Of a stretch of DNA of 48,304 nt, positions 36,287-45,443 are shown one piece after another. Position 1 is the stretch's first letter. Every line of letters starts with the position of its first letter. Made by a program: the position numbers and the translations under genes. Source of the DNA: Hyphomicrobiales bacterium (lineage in GTDB: Bacteria > Pseudomonadota > Alphaproteobacteria > Rhizobiales > Rhizobiaceae). The stretch spans positions 1-48,304 of the forward strand of contig JAJFHT010000085.1 of NCBI GenBank assembly GCA_021775495.1, in the 5' to 3' direction. The notes beneath the pieces are model-generated. The model searched no databases. It saw only the letters and a list, made by a program, of their open reading frames with translations, and had not been told where the DNA came from.

Positions 36287-37276
36287 ATGACAGTTCTCGA
36301 CGTGAAGAACCTGAGAACTGTATTCAAGACGCGTCAAGGCGAGATTCACGCGGTCAATTCTGTGAGTTTCGATTTGAAGCCCGGCGAGCTGCTGGGCGTT
36401 GTTGGTGAAAGCGGTTCCGGCAAATCGGTCACGATGATGTCTCTGATCGGGCTGGTGCCGTCGCCGCCCGCCATTGTCGATGGCGGTTATGTCAATTTTG
36501 ACGGCCAGGATCTTCTGCGCACCGACCAGGATCGGTTGCGAGGCGTCCGTGGTGCCAAGATCGGTTTCATCTTTCAAGACCCGATGACCTCGCTCAATCC
36601 GGTTTTTTCCATCGGATTCCAGCTGAGCGAACCGCTTCGCAACCATATGGGCATGAACAAGACGGCAGCCCGCAAACGCGCGGCCGAACTGCTGGATCTT
36701 GTCGGCATTCCGGATGCGGCAAGACGATTGTCTGACTTTCCGCACCAGTTTTCCGGCGGCATGCGGCAACGCGTGATGATCGCCATGGCACTAGCCTGCG
36801 ATCCGAAAGTTCTGATTGCCGATGAGCCGACAACCGCGCTTGACGTGACGATCCAGGCGCAGATTCTGGAACTCGTGAAGGAGTTGCGCAACAAGCTCGG
36901 CATGGCGATTATCTGGATCACCCACGATCTCGGCGTAATTGCCGGCATCGCCGACCGGGTCATGGTCATGTACGGCGGTCAGGTGGTGGAACAGGCGCCG
37001 GTGCGGGAATTGTTCGAAAACCCGCAGCACCCCTATACGCGGGCGCTGCTGCAGACAATTCCCAGCGTACGCGGCACGCGCACGGACAAACTTCGGGTCA
37101 TCGAAGGCCAGCCGCCAATCCTCTACGCCGAACCGTCGGCCTGTTCGTTCCGCGATCGCTGTACCCATGCGTTTGAACGTTGCGGGATTGAAAATCCGCT
37201 GCGGAAAACCCTCACATCCGGCCATGATGTTGCCTGTTTCTGGGATCCGGCAACCGGGGAGGCGCGGCATGACTGA
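36287..37276 (+). CDS. Dipeptide/oligopeptide ABC transporter ATPase, DppD-like
   Basis: A 329-residue ATPase with Walker A GESGSGKSV (about 40-48), signature FSGGMRQR, Walker B VLIADEPTTALD and switch ITHDLGVIAG. The C-terminal oligopeptide-transport region PSACSFRDRCTHAFERCGIENP has the Cys cluster typical of DppD/OppD. The start ATG at 36287 follows AGGGGAGT. First gene of a five-gene operon. Confidence 0.92.
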   Translation: MTVLDVKNLRTVFKTRQGEIHAVNSVSFDLKPGELLGVVGESGSGKSVTMMSLIGLVPSPPAIVDGGYVNFDGQDLLRTDQDRLRGVRGAKIGFIFQDPMTSLNPVFSIGFQLSEPLRNHMGMNKTAARKRAAELLDLVGIPDAARRLSDFPHQFSGGMRQRVMIAMALACDPKVLIADEPTTALDVTIQAQILELVKELRNKLGMAIIWITHDLGVIAGIADRVMVMYGGQVVEQAPVRELFENPQHPYTRALLQTIPSVRGTRTDKLRVIEGQPPILYAEPSACSFRDRCTHAFERCGIENPLRKTLTSGHDVACFWDPATGEARHD

Positions 37277-38297
37277 GGCGACAGCCAAACCGCTGGTCCA
37301 GGTGCGCGGGCTGAAAATGCACTTCCCGATCCATGCCGGACTGTTTCAACGCCATGTCGGCGATGTCAAAGCGGTCGATGATATTTCGCTGGATATTCTG
37401 GAAGGCGAAACCCTTGGCCTTGTCGGGGAATCGGGTTGCGGAAAGTCGACGGCAGGACGTTCTGTGCTGCGGCTTTATGACATTACTGATGGCTCGATCA
37501 TCATCGACGGCACTGACATCAGCAGTGTCGATCAAGACAGCCTGCGTGGTTTTCGCCCCAGGATGCAGATGATATTTCAGGATCCGCAGGCCAGTCTCAA
37601 TCCGCGCATGACGCTGGCCGATATCATCGGCGAACCGCTTGACGAACACGAAAGGCTGTCAAAGGGCCAGCGGCTTGGCCGCATTTATGAACTGATGGAT
37701 GCGGTCGGGCTCAACCGCGAATTCGCCAATCGCTACCCGCACGAGTTTTCTGGCGGGCAGCGGCAACGCATCGGTATCGCCCGCGCTCTGGCGCTCAATC
37801 CGAAATTCATTGTCTGCGATGAACCGATCGCCGCACTTGACGTGTCGATCCAGGCCCAGGTGGTCAATCTGCTGGAAGACCTGCAGAAACAGTTCGGTCT
37901 GACCTACCTGTTCATCAGTCATGACCTGTCGATGATCCGCCATATCGCGACGAGGGTCGCGGTGATGTATCTGGGCAAGATCGTCGAACTTGCGCCGCGC
38001 GACGCACTCTATGCCGAACCGAAACATCCCTATACCCAGGCACTTCTGTCGGCCGTTCCGGAGCCTGATCCCGCCCGCGAAGCCGATCGCAAACACATTA
38101 TTCTGACCGGCGACGTGCCGTCGCCGTCAAACCCGCCCGACGGATGCAATTTCTGTACGCGCTGTCCGAAAGTGATGGATATCTGCCGCCGGATCGAGCC
38201 GGTATTCCAGGAGCTCGATCCCGGCCGATATGCCGCCTGTCATCTGTTTGACACCAAAAATACAACCGCGGAACCAACCGCCGGTACGAGGACATAA
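37269..38297 (+). CDS. Dipeptide/oligopeptide ABC transporter ATPase, DppF-like
   Basis: A 342-residue ATPase with Walker [11 protein letters not shown]-loop [15 protein letters not shown], signature FSGGQRQR, Walker [13 protein letters not shown] and switch [11 protein letters not shown]. The C-terminus again has the Cys-rich [13 protein letters not shown] segment. The start at 37269 overlaps the DppD-like gene by eight bases; the frame is open upstream to 36939 but that part lies in the other gene. It pairs with DppD as a heterodimer. Confidence 0.92.
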   Translation: MTEATAKPLVQVRGLKMHFPIHAGLFQRHVGDVKAVDDISLDILEGETLGLVGESGCGKSTAGRSVLRLYDITDGSIIIDGTDISSVDQDSLRGFRPRMQMIFQDPQASLNPRMTLADIIGEPLDEHERLSKGQRLGRIYELMDAVGLNREFANRYPHEFSGGQRQRIGIARALALNPKFIVCDEPIAALDVSIQAQVVNLLEDLQKQFGLTYLFISHDLSMIRHIATRVAVMYLGKIVELAPRDALYAEPKHPYTQALLSAVPEPDPAREADRKHIILTGDVPSPSNPPDGCNFCTRCPKVMDICRRIEPVFQELDPGRYAACHLFDTKNTTAEPTAGTRT

Positions 38298-38323
38298 TTG
38301 TAAACCCAAGTAAGGAGGTTGGA

Positions 38324-40027
38324 ATGAGATTAACAAAAATTCTGCTGGGCGCCGTTGCCGCGATGGCGATGAGTTCCGCAGCGCAAGCCGAACGCGGAGC
38401 CGACGGTCAGGTCAATATCATCTACTGGCAGGCGCCGTCGACGATGAACCCGTATCTTTCCGGCGGCACCAAGGAACTGGAGGCTGCGTCGCTGGTGCTG
38501 GAGCCGCTGGCCCGCTACGACCAGGATGGCAATATGGTGCCGTTTCTTGCCGAAGATGTTCCGACGGTGGCCAATGGTGGCGTTTCCGCTGACCTGACAA
38601 CGATCACCTGGAAGCTGAAAGAAGGCCTGAAATGGGCTGACGGCAGCGCTGTGACCGCAGCCGATGCGGTGTTCACCTGGAAGTATTGCTCCCATCCGGA
38701 AGGCGGCTGCGCCCAGAGTGAAAAATACAATGACGTGACCGGTGTCGAAGCCGTCGACGATCGCACCATCAAGGTGACATTCGGTGTGTCCAAACCGTTT
38801 CCCTATGGACCATTCGTTGGAGCACAGGCACCACTGATCCAGGCTGCGCAATTTGCCAATTGTCTGGGCGCCAAGGCGCCGGAATGCACCGATGCAAATT
38901 TTGGCCCGATCGGAACCGGCCCGTTTGCGGTTACCGATTTCCGTCCCAACGACGTCATCTCGCTGGAAGCCAACAGCAATTATCGCGATCCGGCGAAACC
39001 GGCCTTTGCCAAGGTCACCTTCAAGGGTGGCGGCGATGCGGCCGCTGCCGGCCGTTCGGTACTTGAGACGGGTGAATTCGATTATGCCTGGAACCTGCAG
39101 CTGGCGCCCGATGTGCTGGCCAATATGCAGGCAGCGGGCAAGGGAACGGTAGTGTCCTCCTTCGGAACGCTTGTCGAGCGTATCATGATCAACATGACCA
39201 ATCCCGATCCTGCACTCGGCGACGAGCGGGCCACGGCGAAGCATGCGCATCCATTCCTGTCGGACATGGCTGTGCGCAAGGCGCTGTCGATGGCGGTCGA
39301 CCGCAAGCTGCTGGTCGAAATCGGCTATGGCGATGCGGGTCGGCCGACTTGCAACGTGCTGCCGGCTCCGGAGATTTACAAATCGTCCGCCAATGATGCC
39401 TGTCTGGTTCAGGATATCGAAAGCGCCAAGAAGCTGCTTGATGACGCAGGCTGGGTTGCCGGCGGAGACGGCGTCCGGGCCAAGGACGGCAAGCGACTGT
39501 CGATCCTTTTCCAGTCTTCGACCAATGCGGTGCGTCAGGATTTCCAGGCGCTGATCAAGCAGTGGTGGTCGGATATCGGTGTGGAGACCGAATTGCGGAA
39601 TATCGACGCATCGGTGTTTTTCGGTGGTGATCCGGCCAGCCCGGATACGTTCCAGAAATTCTTCGCCGACGTGGAAATGTACGCCAACAATTTCGACGGC
39701 ACAGACCCGGAATCCTATATGGCAAACTGGGAGTGCAAACAGGCGCCTCGGCCGGAAACACAGTGGCAGGGCAACAACATGCCGCGCTATTGCAATGCCG
39801 ACTACGATGCGTTGGTTGCGGAAATGGCCAAGACTGGCGATCTGAACGAACGGGCGCGCCTGGCCAAGGCGATGAACGACAAGCTGATGCAGGAATACAT
39901 CATCCTGCCGCTGGTTGATCGTGGTCGCGTGTCGGCCCATTCCAACACGCTCGGTGGTGTTGTGCTCAACACCTGGGACTCGGAACTGTGGAACGCTGCC
40001 GACTGGCATCGTGTGAAATCACAGTAG
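38324..40027 (+). CDS. Peptide/oligopeptide ABC transporter binding protein, DppA/OppA-like
   Basis: A 567-residue protein with a signal peptide (residues 1 to about 22, MAMSSAAQA). The mature part has the SBP family 5 pattern: NIIYWQAPSTMNPYLSGGTKELEAASLVLEPLARYDQDGNMVPFLAEDVP, WKLKEGLKWADGSAVTAADAVFTWKY and FGPIGTGPFAVTDFRPNDVI. Family members bind peptides, opines, nickel or sugars. The insertion of three short Cys-containing loops (CSHPEGGC and others) is notable, and the ligand is unknown. Good AGGAGG site. Confidence 0.9.
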   Translation: MRLTKILLGAVAAMAMSSAAQAERGADGQVNIIYWQAPSTMNPYLSGGTKELEAASLVLEPLARYDQDGNMVPFLAEDVPTVANGGVSADLTTITWKLKEGLKWADGSAVTAADAVFTWKYCSHPEGGCAQSEKYNDVTGVEAVDDRTIKVTFGVSKPFPYGPFVGAQAPLIQAAQFANCLGAKAPECTDANFGPIGTGPFAVTDFRPNDVISLEANSNYRDPAKPAFAKVTFKGGGDAAAAGRSVLETGEFDYAWNLQLAPDVLANMQAAGKGTVVSSFGTLVERIMINMTNPDPALGDERATAKHAHPFLSDMAVRKALSMAVDRKLLVEIGYGDAGRPTCNVLPAPEIYKSSANDACLVQDIESAKKLLDDAGWVAGGDGVRAKDGKRLSILFQSSTNAVRQDFQALIKQWWSDIGVETELRNIDASVFFGGDPASPDTFQKFFADVEMYANNFDGTDPESYMANWECKQAPRPETQWQGNNMPRYCNADYDALVAEMAKTGDLNERARLAKAMNDKLMQEYIILPLVDRGRVSAHSNTLGGVVLNTWDSELWNAADWHRVKSQ

Positions 40028-40041
40028 TTCCCGTGTGAACC

Positions 40042-40075
40042 GGCCGCTGCCCTTTGAATATCAGGGGCGGCGGCC
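40042..40075. other. Intercistronic stem-loop after the binding-protein gene
   Basis: GGCCGCTGCCC (40042-40052) pairs with GGGGCGGCGGCC (40064-40075) with one mismatch and an 11-base loop. No U-tract. It lies between the abundant binding protein and the permeases, where such hairpins protect the upstream message. Confidence 0.6.
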
Positions 40076-40107
40076 CCTTCAGTCCCGCAAGCTGAGGCGT
40101 CGCAGCA

Positions 40108-41115
40108 ATGTTCAACTACACCATCCGCAGGTTGTTCCTCGCGATCCCGACGCTGTTTTTCATCAGCCTGATCATCTTTCTGCTTCTTGATCTGGCGCCA
40201 AGCGATCCCACTGCCAACCTGCCGCTGACCATACCGCCTGAGGTGCGGGAGAAAATCCGCCAGTCACTTGGCCTCGGTGAGCCGATCCACATTCGCTACC
40301 TGCTCTGGTGCAAACAGTTCTTCATCAATGAACCGCTGAACATCATGGAGCAATGGTTCGGCTGGGACATCGCCGGCGACCGTCTCCGGGTGTTGAGCTG
40401 GCAAACCCGTTCACCAGTGGTTGATCTGATCGTGCAACGCACGCCGCAGACCCTTTGGGTGGTCGGCATGTCCTATGTCGTCGGGGTGCTGATTGCCCTG
40501 CCGATCGGCATCATCTCTGCCTACCGGCAATATAGCTGGTTCGACCAGGTCGGCACCTTCATTTCGATGATTGGGTTCTCTGTCCCAACCTTCTTCACCG
40601 GGGTGCTGATGATCGTGGTCTTCTCGGTCTGGCTCGGCTGGTTCCCATCGATATACGACACGACCCATCAGGTCACCGACTGGGCGAGTTTCTGGCAGCA
40701 GATCCGCCAGATGGTGATGCCGGTGGCCGTGCTGGCGCTATTCAATGCAGCCCAGATCAGCCGTTTCATGCGGGCGTCAATGCTCGACAATCTCAATCAG
40801 GACTATGTTCGCACGGCGCGAGCAAAGGGCCTTGGAGAGCGCACCGTCGTGCTGGTTCATGTGTTGCGCAATTCGCTGATACCGGTCGTCACCGTAATAG
40901 CGCTTGGCGTGCCGCAGGTGTTCGGCGGCGCGATCATCACCGAACAGGTGTTCAAGGTGAACGGTCTCGGACAATTGCTGATCATATCGATCCAGGGGGG
41001 CGACTTGCCGACGGTGCAGACACTGACGTTCATATTCGCTTTCCTGATCGTGCTGTTCAATCTGATCGCCGACGTGCTCTACGGCGTTCTGGACCCGAGG
41101 ATCCGTTATGACTGA
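40108..41115 (+). CDS. Dipeptide/oligopeptide ABC transporter permease, DppB-like
   Basis: A 335-residue membrane protein with six main segments. It opens MFNYTIRRLFLAIPTLFFISLIIF, the classic N-terminus, and has the conserved RFMRASMLDNLNQDYVRTARAKGLGERTV loop (about 218-246) and DPRIRY end. It has a longer periplasmic insertion (about 65-105) than E. coli DppB. Forms the channel with the next gene product. Confidence 0.92.
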   Translation: MFNYTIRRLFLAIPTLFFISLIIFLLLDLAPSDPTANLPLTIPPEVREKIRQSLGLGEPIHIRYLLWCKQFFINEPLNIMEQWFGWDIAGDRLRVLSWQTRSPVVDLIVQRTPQTLWVVGMSYVVGVLIALPIGIISAYRQYSWFDQVGTFISMIGFSVPTFFTGVLMIVVFSVWLGWFPSIYDTTHQVTDWASFWQQIRQMVMPVAVLALFNAAQISRFMRASMLDNLNQDYVRTARAKGLGERTVVLVHVLRNSLIPVVTVIALGVPQVFGGAIITEQVFKVNGLGQLLIISIQGGDLPTVQTLTFIFAFLIVLFNLIADVLYGVLDPRIRYD

Positions 41116-42025
41116 CATTGCGGTCAATTCACTGGCGAACGCCCGGCCACCACGTTCGCAATGGCTGGATTTCTGGGAACAGTTCCGAACCCATCGCGGT
41201 GCCCTGTTTGGAATGACATTTTTTCTTTTCGTGCTGCTGATAGTGTTTGTCGGCCCCTATCTGTGGACCCTGGACGGACAATATATCGACATTCGCGCCC
41301 GCAATCAGGGGCCGAGCCTGGCGCATCCGTTCGGCACCGATCAGCTTGGCCGTGATACCCTGTCGCGGCTGATGGCCGGCGGTCAGGTCTCATTGGCGGT
41401 CGGCATTACGGCGATGGCGCTGTCGTTGCTGCTGGGTACGTTGATCGGCGTGATGGCGGGCTATTTCAAGCGGCTGGACGGGTTGCTGATGCGGTTGACC
41501 GATCTGTTTCTGGCACTGCCGCTGCTGCCTTTGCTGCTGGTCATCATCATGCTGTTTCGCGACACGCTGCGCACGGCTTTCGGTCCGGAGACCGGCATTT
41601 TCATTCTGATGGTTTTCGTCATCGGCATCACCTCCTGGATGCAGACGGCACGCATCGTCCGCGGCGACGTGCTGGCGATCAAGGAGCGCGAATTCGTGCT
41701 GGCGTCACGGTCGATCGGTACGCCGTCACGGCGCATGATCACCCGGCACATCCTGCCCAATGTGCTGTCGCCAATCATGGTGTCGGCAACCCTTGGCATT
41801 GCCAATGCGATCATCACCGAATCCGCCCTGTCATTCCTCGGCCTCGGTTTTCCCTCAGACTTTCCGACCTGGGGCCGGCTGCTGTTCGATTCGACCGATT
41901 ATCTGCAGCAATATCCCGAGCGGGTATTGTGGCCGGGCCTGGCAATTTCACTGACCGTTCTCAGTGTAAATTATGTCGGCGACGGCCTGCGCGACGCACT
42001 CGATCCGCGCATCAGGGGACGGTGA
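41108..42025 (+). CDS. Dipeptide/oligopeptide ABC transporter permease, DppC-like
   Basis: A 305-residue membrane protein beginning eight bases before the DppB-like stop. HPFGTDQLGRDTLSRLMAGGQVSLAVGI (about 78-105), the loop REFVLASRSIGTPSRRMITRHILPNVLSPIMV and the C-terminal GDGLRDALDPRIRGR are diagnostic of DppC. Last gene of the operon. Confidence 0.92.
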   Translation: MTDIAVNSLANARPPRSQWLDFWEQFRTHRGALFGMTFFLFVLLIVFVGPYLWTLDGQYIDIRARNQGPSLAHPFGTDQLGRDTLSRLMAGGQVSLAVGITAMALSLLLGTLIGVMAGYFKRLDGLLMRLTDLFLALPLLPLLLVIIMLFRDTLRTAFGPETGIFILMVFVIGITSWMQTARIVRGDVLAIKEREFVLASRSIGTPSRRMITRHILPNVLSPIMVSATLGIANAIITESALSFLGLGFPSDFPTWGRLLFDSTDYLQQYPERVLWPGLAISLTVLSVNYVGDGLRDALDPRIRGR

Positions 42026-42035
42026 GGGCGTAGCC

Positions 42036-42218
42036 TCAGGTTTTCCCGTCCCCTTTCCTCGCATATTCTTGCAGTTTCAACGCCATTTTGACCCTGATTA
42101 TGGGTCTGTGACCTAGAGCCAGGCCGAGCGGTTTGATCCGCTCATGCAGGCCTAGAGCAAAGAGCCGGGCCATGTGATTGGCGAGGTAACCGGTAGATTT
42201 CCTTTTTTCGAAAGCCAT
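42036..42218 (-). pseudogene. Truncated MarR family regulator (N-terminal remnant)
   Basis: A 60-codon frame. Its first 36 residues (MAFEKRKSTGYLANHMARLF, then ERIKPLGLALG) look like the N-terminus of an alphaproteobacterial MarR regulator, which normally continues for another 100 or so residues through a winged helix. Here the similarity stops and 24 unrelated residues lead to a stop that lies 10 bases from the end of the DppC gene. The DNA-binding domain is absent. The divergent gene and the tandem operator between them remain, so a deletion probably removed the rest. A small functional protein cannot be excluded. Confidence 0.65.
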
Positions 42219-42237
42219 GACCCATTATAGAATTTGA

Positions 42238-42271
42238 ATAGTGTGCTATGCAATAATAAATAGTGTGCTAT
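42238..42271. promoter_or_regulatory. Tandem palindromic operator (two ATAG-N4-CTAT sites)
   Basis: ATAGTGTGCTAT occurs at 42238-42249 and again at 42260-42271, a 22-bp period (two helical turns), and both copies are followed by GC. Each copy is an inverted repeat with arms ATAG and CTAT. It lies between the MarR remnant and the divergent membrane protein gene, the usual place for a MarR-type autoregulatory operator. Confidence 0.65.
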
Positions 42272-42296
42272 GCTAATTTACAAAGGAATATGCACC

Positions 42297-42767
42297 ATGT
42301 TTCGCCAACTCCATGCTCCTGCCGGTGTCGTCGGCTTTCTGATGATCCTGTCGTTCTGGTCGTCAACAGTGATTTCCGAACTGTCGGGCTCGACCGAGGC
42401 TATCGTTATGATCAAATCGGCCATTCTCTGGGGTATGATAGCCTTGATGCCAAGTTTGGCGCTTGCCGGGGCCTCGGGCATGGCCATCGGCCGCCGCCGC
42501 CGCCGCGATGCGCCGGCGTTGGCCAAGAAGAAACGCATGCCGTTCATCGCCGCAAATGGTGTGCTGGTGCTGATTCCGTCAGCCATCTTCCTTGCCTCAA
42601 AAGCAAGTGCCGGCGTGTTCGACGGCTGGTTCTATGCCGTTCAGGCAATCGAGCTTGTTGCGGGTGCGGTCAATCTCGGCCTCATGGGGCTCAATATCCG
42701 TGATGGGTTCGAAATGTCACGCAAACGCAGACACGCCGGTTTTTCGGGGGCGGCTACGCCGAAGTAA
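42297..42767 (+). CDS. Small polytopic membrane protein
   Basis: A 156-residue protein starting MFRQLHAPAGVVGFLMIL; the ATG at 42297 follows AAGGA, and the earlier ATG at 42270 overlaps the operator. Four hydrophobic segments (about 10-28, 38-58, 80-98, 106-130) flank a basic cytosolic loop (GRRRRRDAPALAKKKR). I do not know a function. The operator upstream suggests control by a MarR-type repressor whose own gene is now broken here. Confidence 0.75.
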   Translation: MFRQLHAPAGVVGFLMILSFWSSTVISELSGSTEAIVMIKSAILWGMIALMPSLALAGASGMAIGRRRRRDAPALAKKKRMPFIAANGVLVLIPSAIFLASKASAGVFDGWFYAVQAIELVAGAVNLGLMGLNIRDGFEMSRKRRHAGFSGAATPK

Positions 42768-42864
42768 CGCCGTTGGCATATCCGCTCAATTCGCCAAAAT
42801 TTGACAGAACCCGCTTAGCTCACGTTCAATCGGCTGTGATCCCTGACACCTGCTGGAGACCGAT

Positions 42865-43947
42865 ATGAGTAAGAGGGTTCTTATCCTTGTTGGCACCAAA
42901 AAGGGTGCCTTCATTCTCGAAAGCGACACGGGGCGGCAATCCTGGCAATTGCGGGGACCATTTTGCGACGCCTGGCCGATGAATCATGTGAAAGGCGACC
43001 CGATTTCCGGAACCATCTATGCCGGCGGCGGCAATGAATGGTTCGGACCGGCCGTGTGGAAATCGACCGACTTCGGCAAGACCTGGTCGCACTCCAGCGA
43101 GGGTCTGGCCTATGCGGAAGGCGAAGATCCCGTCAACACGGTCTGGAGCCTGTCGCCGATGCACGGCCGACTATACGCAGGCGTCGAACCCGCGGGGCTG
43201 TTCCGCAGCGACGATGAGGGTGTGAACTGGCAGCATCTTGATGGACTGCAAAAACATCCCACACGGCCCGAGTGGCAACCAGGCGGTGCCGGACTGATAC
43301 TGCATTCGATCATCAATCATCCGGATGACGAACGGCAAATCTGGATCGGCATGTCAGCTGTCGGCGTTTTTTACAGCAGCGACGGGGGAACGAACTGGGA
43401 GCCACGCAATCGCGGCACGCGACAGGACTACGCGCCGGAGGATCAGCGTTATCCGGAGTTCGGACAATGTGTGCATTCCATCGCCCTGGTCCCGGGCAAT
43501 CCTGACCGGCTTTATCAACAGAACCATTGCGGCATGTACAGGAGCGACGATGGCGGCAGGAGTTGGGGCAGTATTGAATCTGGACTTCCGTCAAGTTTCG
43601 GATTTCCGTGCGCTGTGCATCCGCGCGATCCGGATACCCTCTATCTGGTGCCGCTCAACGGCGATTCCGTCGGCCGTTACATGCCTGGCGGCAAGGCCGC
43701 CGTGTGGCGCACCCGCGATGGCGGGCAAAGCTGGGCCGCATTGCGCAACGGATTGCCGCAACAGAACGTCTATTTTGGCGTGCTGCGCCAAGCCATGGCG
43801 ACGGATCCGTTCGACCCCTGCGGGATTTATTTCGGCAGCAATTCCGGCACGATTTTCGCCAGTGTTGACGAAGGTGACAGTTGGAAACCGATTGCTGAAC
43901 ACCTGCCGGTGATTTCCTCGATCGAGACGATGATCGTCGATGCTTGA
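42865..43947 (+). CDS. Asp-box (BNR-repeat) beta-propeller protein
   Basis: A 360-residue protein with six Asp-box motifs (S/T-x-D-x-G-x-x-W): STDFGKTW, SDDEGVNW, SSDGGTNW, SDDGGRSW, TRDGGQSW and SVDEGDSW, spaced roughly evenly, which predicts a six- or seven-bladed propeller. Such proteins are often labelled sialidase-like, but the Arg triad and Tyr of real sialidases are not evident and there is no signal peptide. It opens KRVLILVGTKKGAFILES, typical of the WD40/YVTN/BNR-like group. The next gene overlaps it by eight bases. Function unknown. Confidence 0.8.
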   Translation: MSKRVLILVGTKKGAFILESDTGRQSWQLRGPFCDAWPMNHVKGDPISGTIYAGGGNEWFGPAVWKSTDFGKTWSHSSEGLAYAEGEDPVNTVWSLSPMHGRLYAGVEPAGLFRSDDEGVNWQHLDGLQKHPTRPEWQPGGAGLILHSIINHPDDERQIWIGMSAVGVFYSSDGGTNWEPRNRGTRQDYAPEDQRYPEFGQCVHSIALVPGNPDRLYQQNHCGMYRSDDGGRSWGSIESGLPSSFGFPCAVHPRDPDTLYLVPLNGDSVGRYMPGGKAAVWRTRDGGQSWAALRNGLPQQNVYFGVLRQAMATDPFDPCGIYFGSNSGTIFASVDEGDSWKPIAEHLPVISSIETMIVDA

Positions 43948-44227
43948 TCAGACTGCAAAACCGTCGGTTACAGTGTATCTTCCCGATCCGCTGGTGCGCC
44001 TGTTTCCGGGTGCGGAAAGGCGTGTTGAGGTCCCGGCATCGACGGTTGGCGATATTTTCAACGAGCTCAACCTACGTTGGCCGGGCATGCGCGACCGGTT
44101 GGCCGATTCACGGCCACGAATCCGCCGACACATCAATGTCTTCGTCAATGGCGAGCGTGCAACCCTGACAACGCGACTGGTGGCGGGAGGCGAGGTTTAC
44201 GTGCTGACCGCCATGTCCGGAGGTTAG
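43940..44227 (+). CDS. MoaD/ThiS-family ubiquitin-like sulfur carrier
   Basis: A 95-residue protein of the beta-grasp fold: VTVYLPDPLVRLFPGAERRVEVPASTVGDIFNELNLRWPG, HINVFVNGERATL, and a C-terminal SGG. The terminal Gly-Gly is what E1-like enzymes (MoeB/ThiF) adenylate and thiocarboxylate. No MoaE, ThiF or ThiG gene is near. The start overlaps the Asp-box gene by eight bases, so the two are translationally coupled; that pairing suggests a shared job that I cannot name. The stop codon TAG includes the first bases of the repeat element that follows. Confidence 0.8.
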   Translation: MLDQTAKPSVTVYLPDPLVRLFPGAERRVEVPASTVGDIFNELNLRWPGMRDRLADSRPRIRRHINVFVNGERATLTTRLVAGGEVYVLTAMSGG

Positions 44228-44492
44228 ACCCTTTCATGGTTAGATGGAATCGTTTGACCGGTTTTTCAGGTTTGCTGGCGAGGCAGGGTTCGTGCAGTGG
44301 TCTTTACGACCACAAACGAATCCTAACGACGTCCAGCGGGCCTGAAAAGCCGGCCTTCGGTGGGCCAGATCAGCTCACCGGGCGTCGTTGCAAAGCTTGC
44401 CCGATGCGCCGCATCGCACTGCGCTTTGCGTCTAGCCGGACGAGCCGATTTGGCTCCATCAAACGTTTCCATCTAACCATGAATGGGTCTAA
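44224..44492. mobile_element. 269-bp MITE-like element with 34-bp terminal inverted repeats
   Basis: The ends (44224-44257 and 44459-44492) are inverted copies that differ at two of 34 positions. Both ends read TTAGACCC outward. The interior carries further hairpins: TTCGT...ACGAA around GTGGTC...GACCAC (44289-44320), and AACGACG (44325-44331) with CGTCGTT (44383-44389). No reading frame of note is inside. Reading TA as a duplicated target, the empty site restores GGT TAA as the upstream gene's end. This fits a non-autonomous IS630/mariner-type element, but a structured intergenic repeat is an alternative. Confidence 0.75.
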
Positions 44493-44500
44493 ACGCCCGG

Positions 44501-45403
44501 CTACAGCAGGTGTTCGTTGAAAAAGGCGATTGTCCGGTCTTCGGCAAGTCTCGCCGCCTCGGCGTCATAGCGTGGCGTCGTGTCGTTATGGAAGCCGTGA
44601 TTCACGTCGGGATAGATATGCGCCGTGTAGGTTTTACCGGCGGCTTTCAATGCCGTCTCATAGGCCGGCCATCCGGCGTTGATACGGTTGTCGAGTCCGG
44701 CATATTGCAGCAATAGCGGCGCGTGAATCCAGTCAACATCTTCCGATGCCGGCTGGCGGCCGTAGAAGGGTACGGCGGCTGCGAGTTCGGGATAGGCAAC
44801 GGCAAGCGCATTGACCACGCCGCCGCCATAACAGAACCCGACCGCGCCAATCTTGCCAGTGCTGTCTTTGCGGGATTTCAAATATTCGAAGGCCGCGAAA
44901 AAGTCATTGAGCAGGTTTTCGCGGTCGACCGTCCGTTGCAGAGCACGTCCCTCATCATCGTTGCCCGGATAGCCGCCGACTGACGTCAGACCGTCCGGCG
45001 CCAGCGCCATGAAACCGGCCTTGCCCATGCGGCGGGCGACATCCTCGATATAGGGGTTCAATCCGCGGTTCTCATGGATCACCAGAACGCCAGGCAGCCG
45101 GTCTTCTGTGCCGGTTGGGCGGACCAGATATGCATTTACGGTTCCGTGACCGTTCGGTGAGGGATAGGTGATGCGGTCGGTTTCAATATCAGGGTCGTTC
45201 GGCGCAACTTGCTGGGCATGGGCGTAATCCGGTGACAGCTGTTGCAACAGGGCCGTTGCCGTGACGCCCGCAGCTGCGAATTTTGCCGCGCCTTCGAGAA
45301 AAGCTCGTTTTGTGATTTTTCCGTGAGCATAATAATCATAAAGGTCGAGAAGCTCCTGCGGAAAGTCGCTTGCGGTTTTGCGGACGAAATTGCGTGTGGT
45401 CAT
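44501..45403 (-). CDS. Dienelactone hydrolase family protein
   Basis: A 300-residue alpha/beta hydrolase. The start at 45403 follows GGAGA and begins [17 protein letters not shown]; the frame is open to 45661, but that part lies in the upstream gene. Residues about 30-65 hold a basic-then-hydrophobic segment ([22 protein letters not shown], ending AHA-QQ), a possible Tat-like signal with Lys-Arg. Active-site residues: Glu in VIHENRG, Cys in GFCYGGG, Asp in GLDNRIN and His in NHGFHND, the Cys-type triad. These open cyclic dienelactones or hydrolyse esters. Ends nine bases from the repeat element. Confidence 0.88.
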   Translation of the reverse strand: MTTRNFVRKTASDFPQELLDLYDYYAHGKITKRAFLEGAAKFAAAGVTATALLQQLSPDYAHAQQVAPNDPDIETDRITYPSPNGHGTVNAYLVRPTGTEDRLPGVLVIHENRGLNPYIEDVARRMGKAGFMALAPDGLTSVGGYPGNDDEGRALQRTVDRENLLNDFFAAFEYLKSRKDSTGKIGAVGFCYGGGVVNALAVAYPELAAAVPFYGRQPASEDVDWIHAPLLLQYAGLDNRINAGWPAYETALKAAGKTYTAHIYPDVNHGFHNDTTPRYDAEAARLAEDRTIAFFNEHLL

Positions 45404-45443
45404 TGCGCGTCTCCAGTTCAGCGTATTCGGCGAATTCGAACTG

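Noticed and set aside
38330..40009. A 559-codon open frame on the minus strand
   Set aside because: It lies exactly opposite the peptide-binding protein gene, which has a signal peptide and family motifs; the minus-strand translation is His/Arg/Gly-rich with no recognisable domain.
42270..42296. Earlier ATG start for the small membrane protein at 42270
   Set aside because: It overlaps the second operator copy and lacks a ribosome-binding site; the ATG at 42297 has AAGGA nine bases upstream.
42865..43947. Sialidase assignment for the Asp-box protein
   Set aside because: Asp-boxes alone are a structural repeat; the catalytic Arg/Tyr/Glu set and a secretion signal are not visible.
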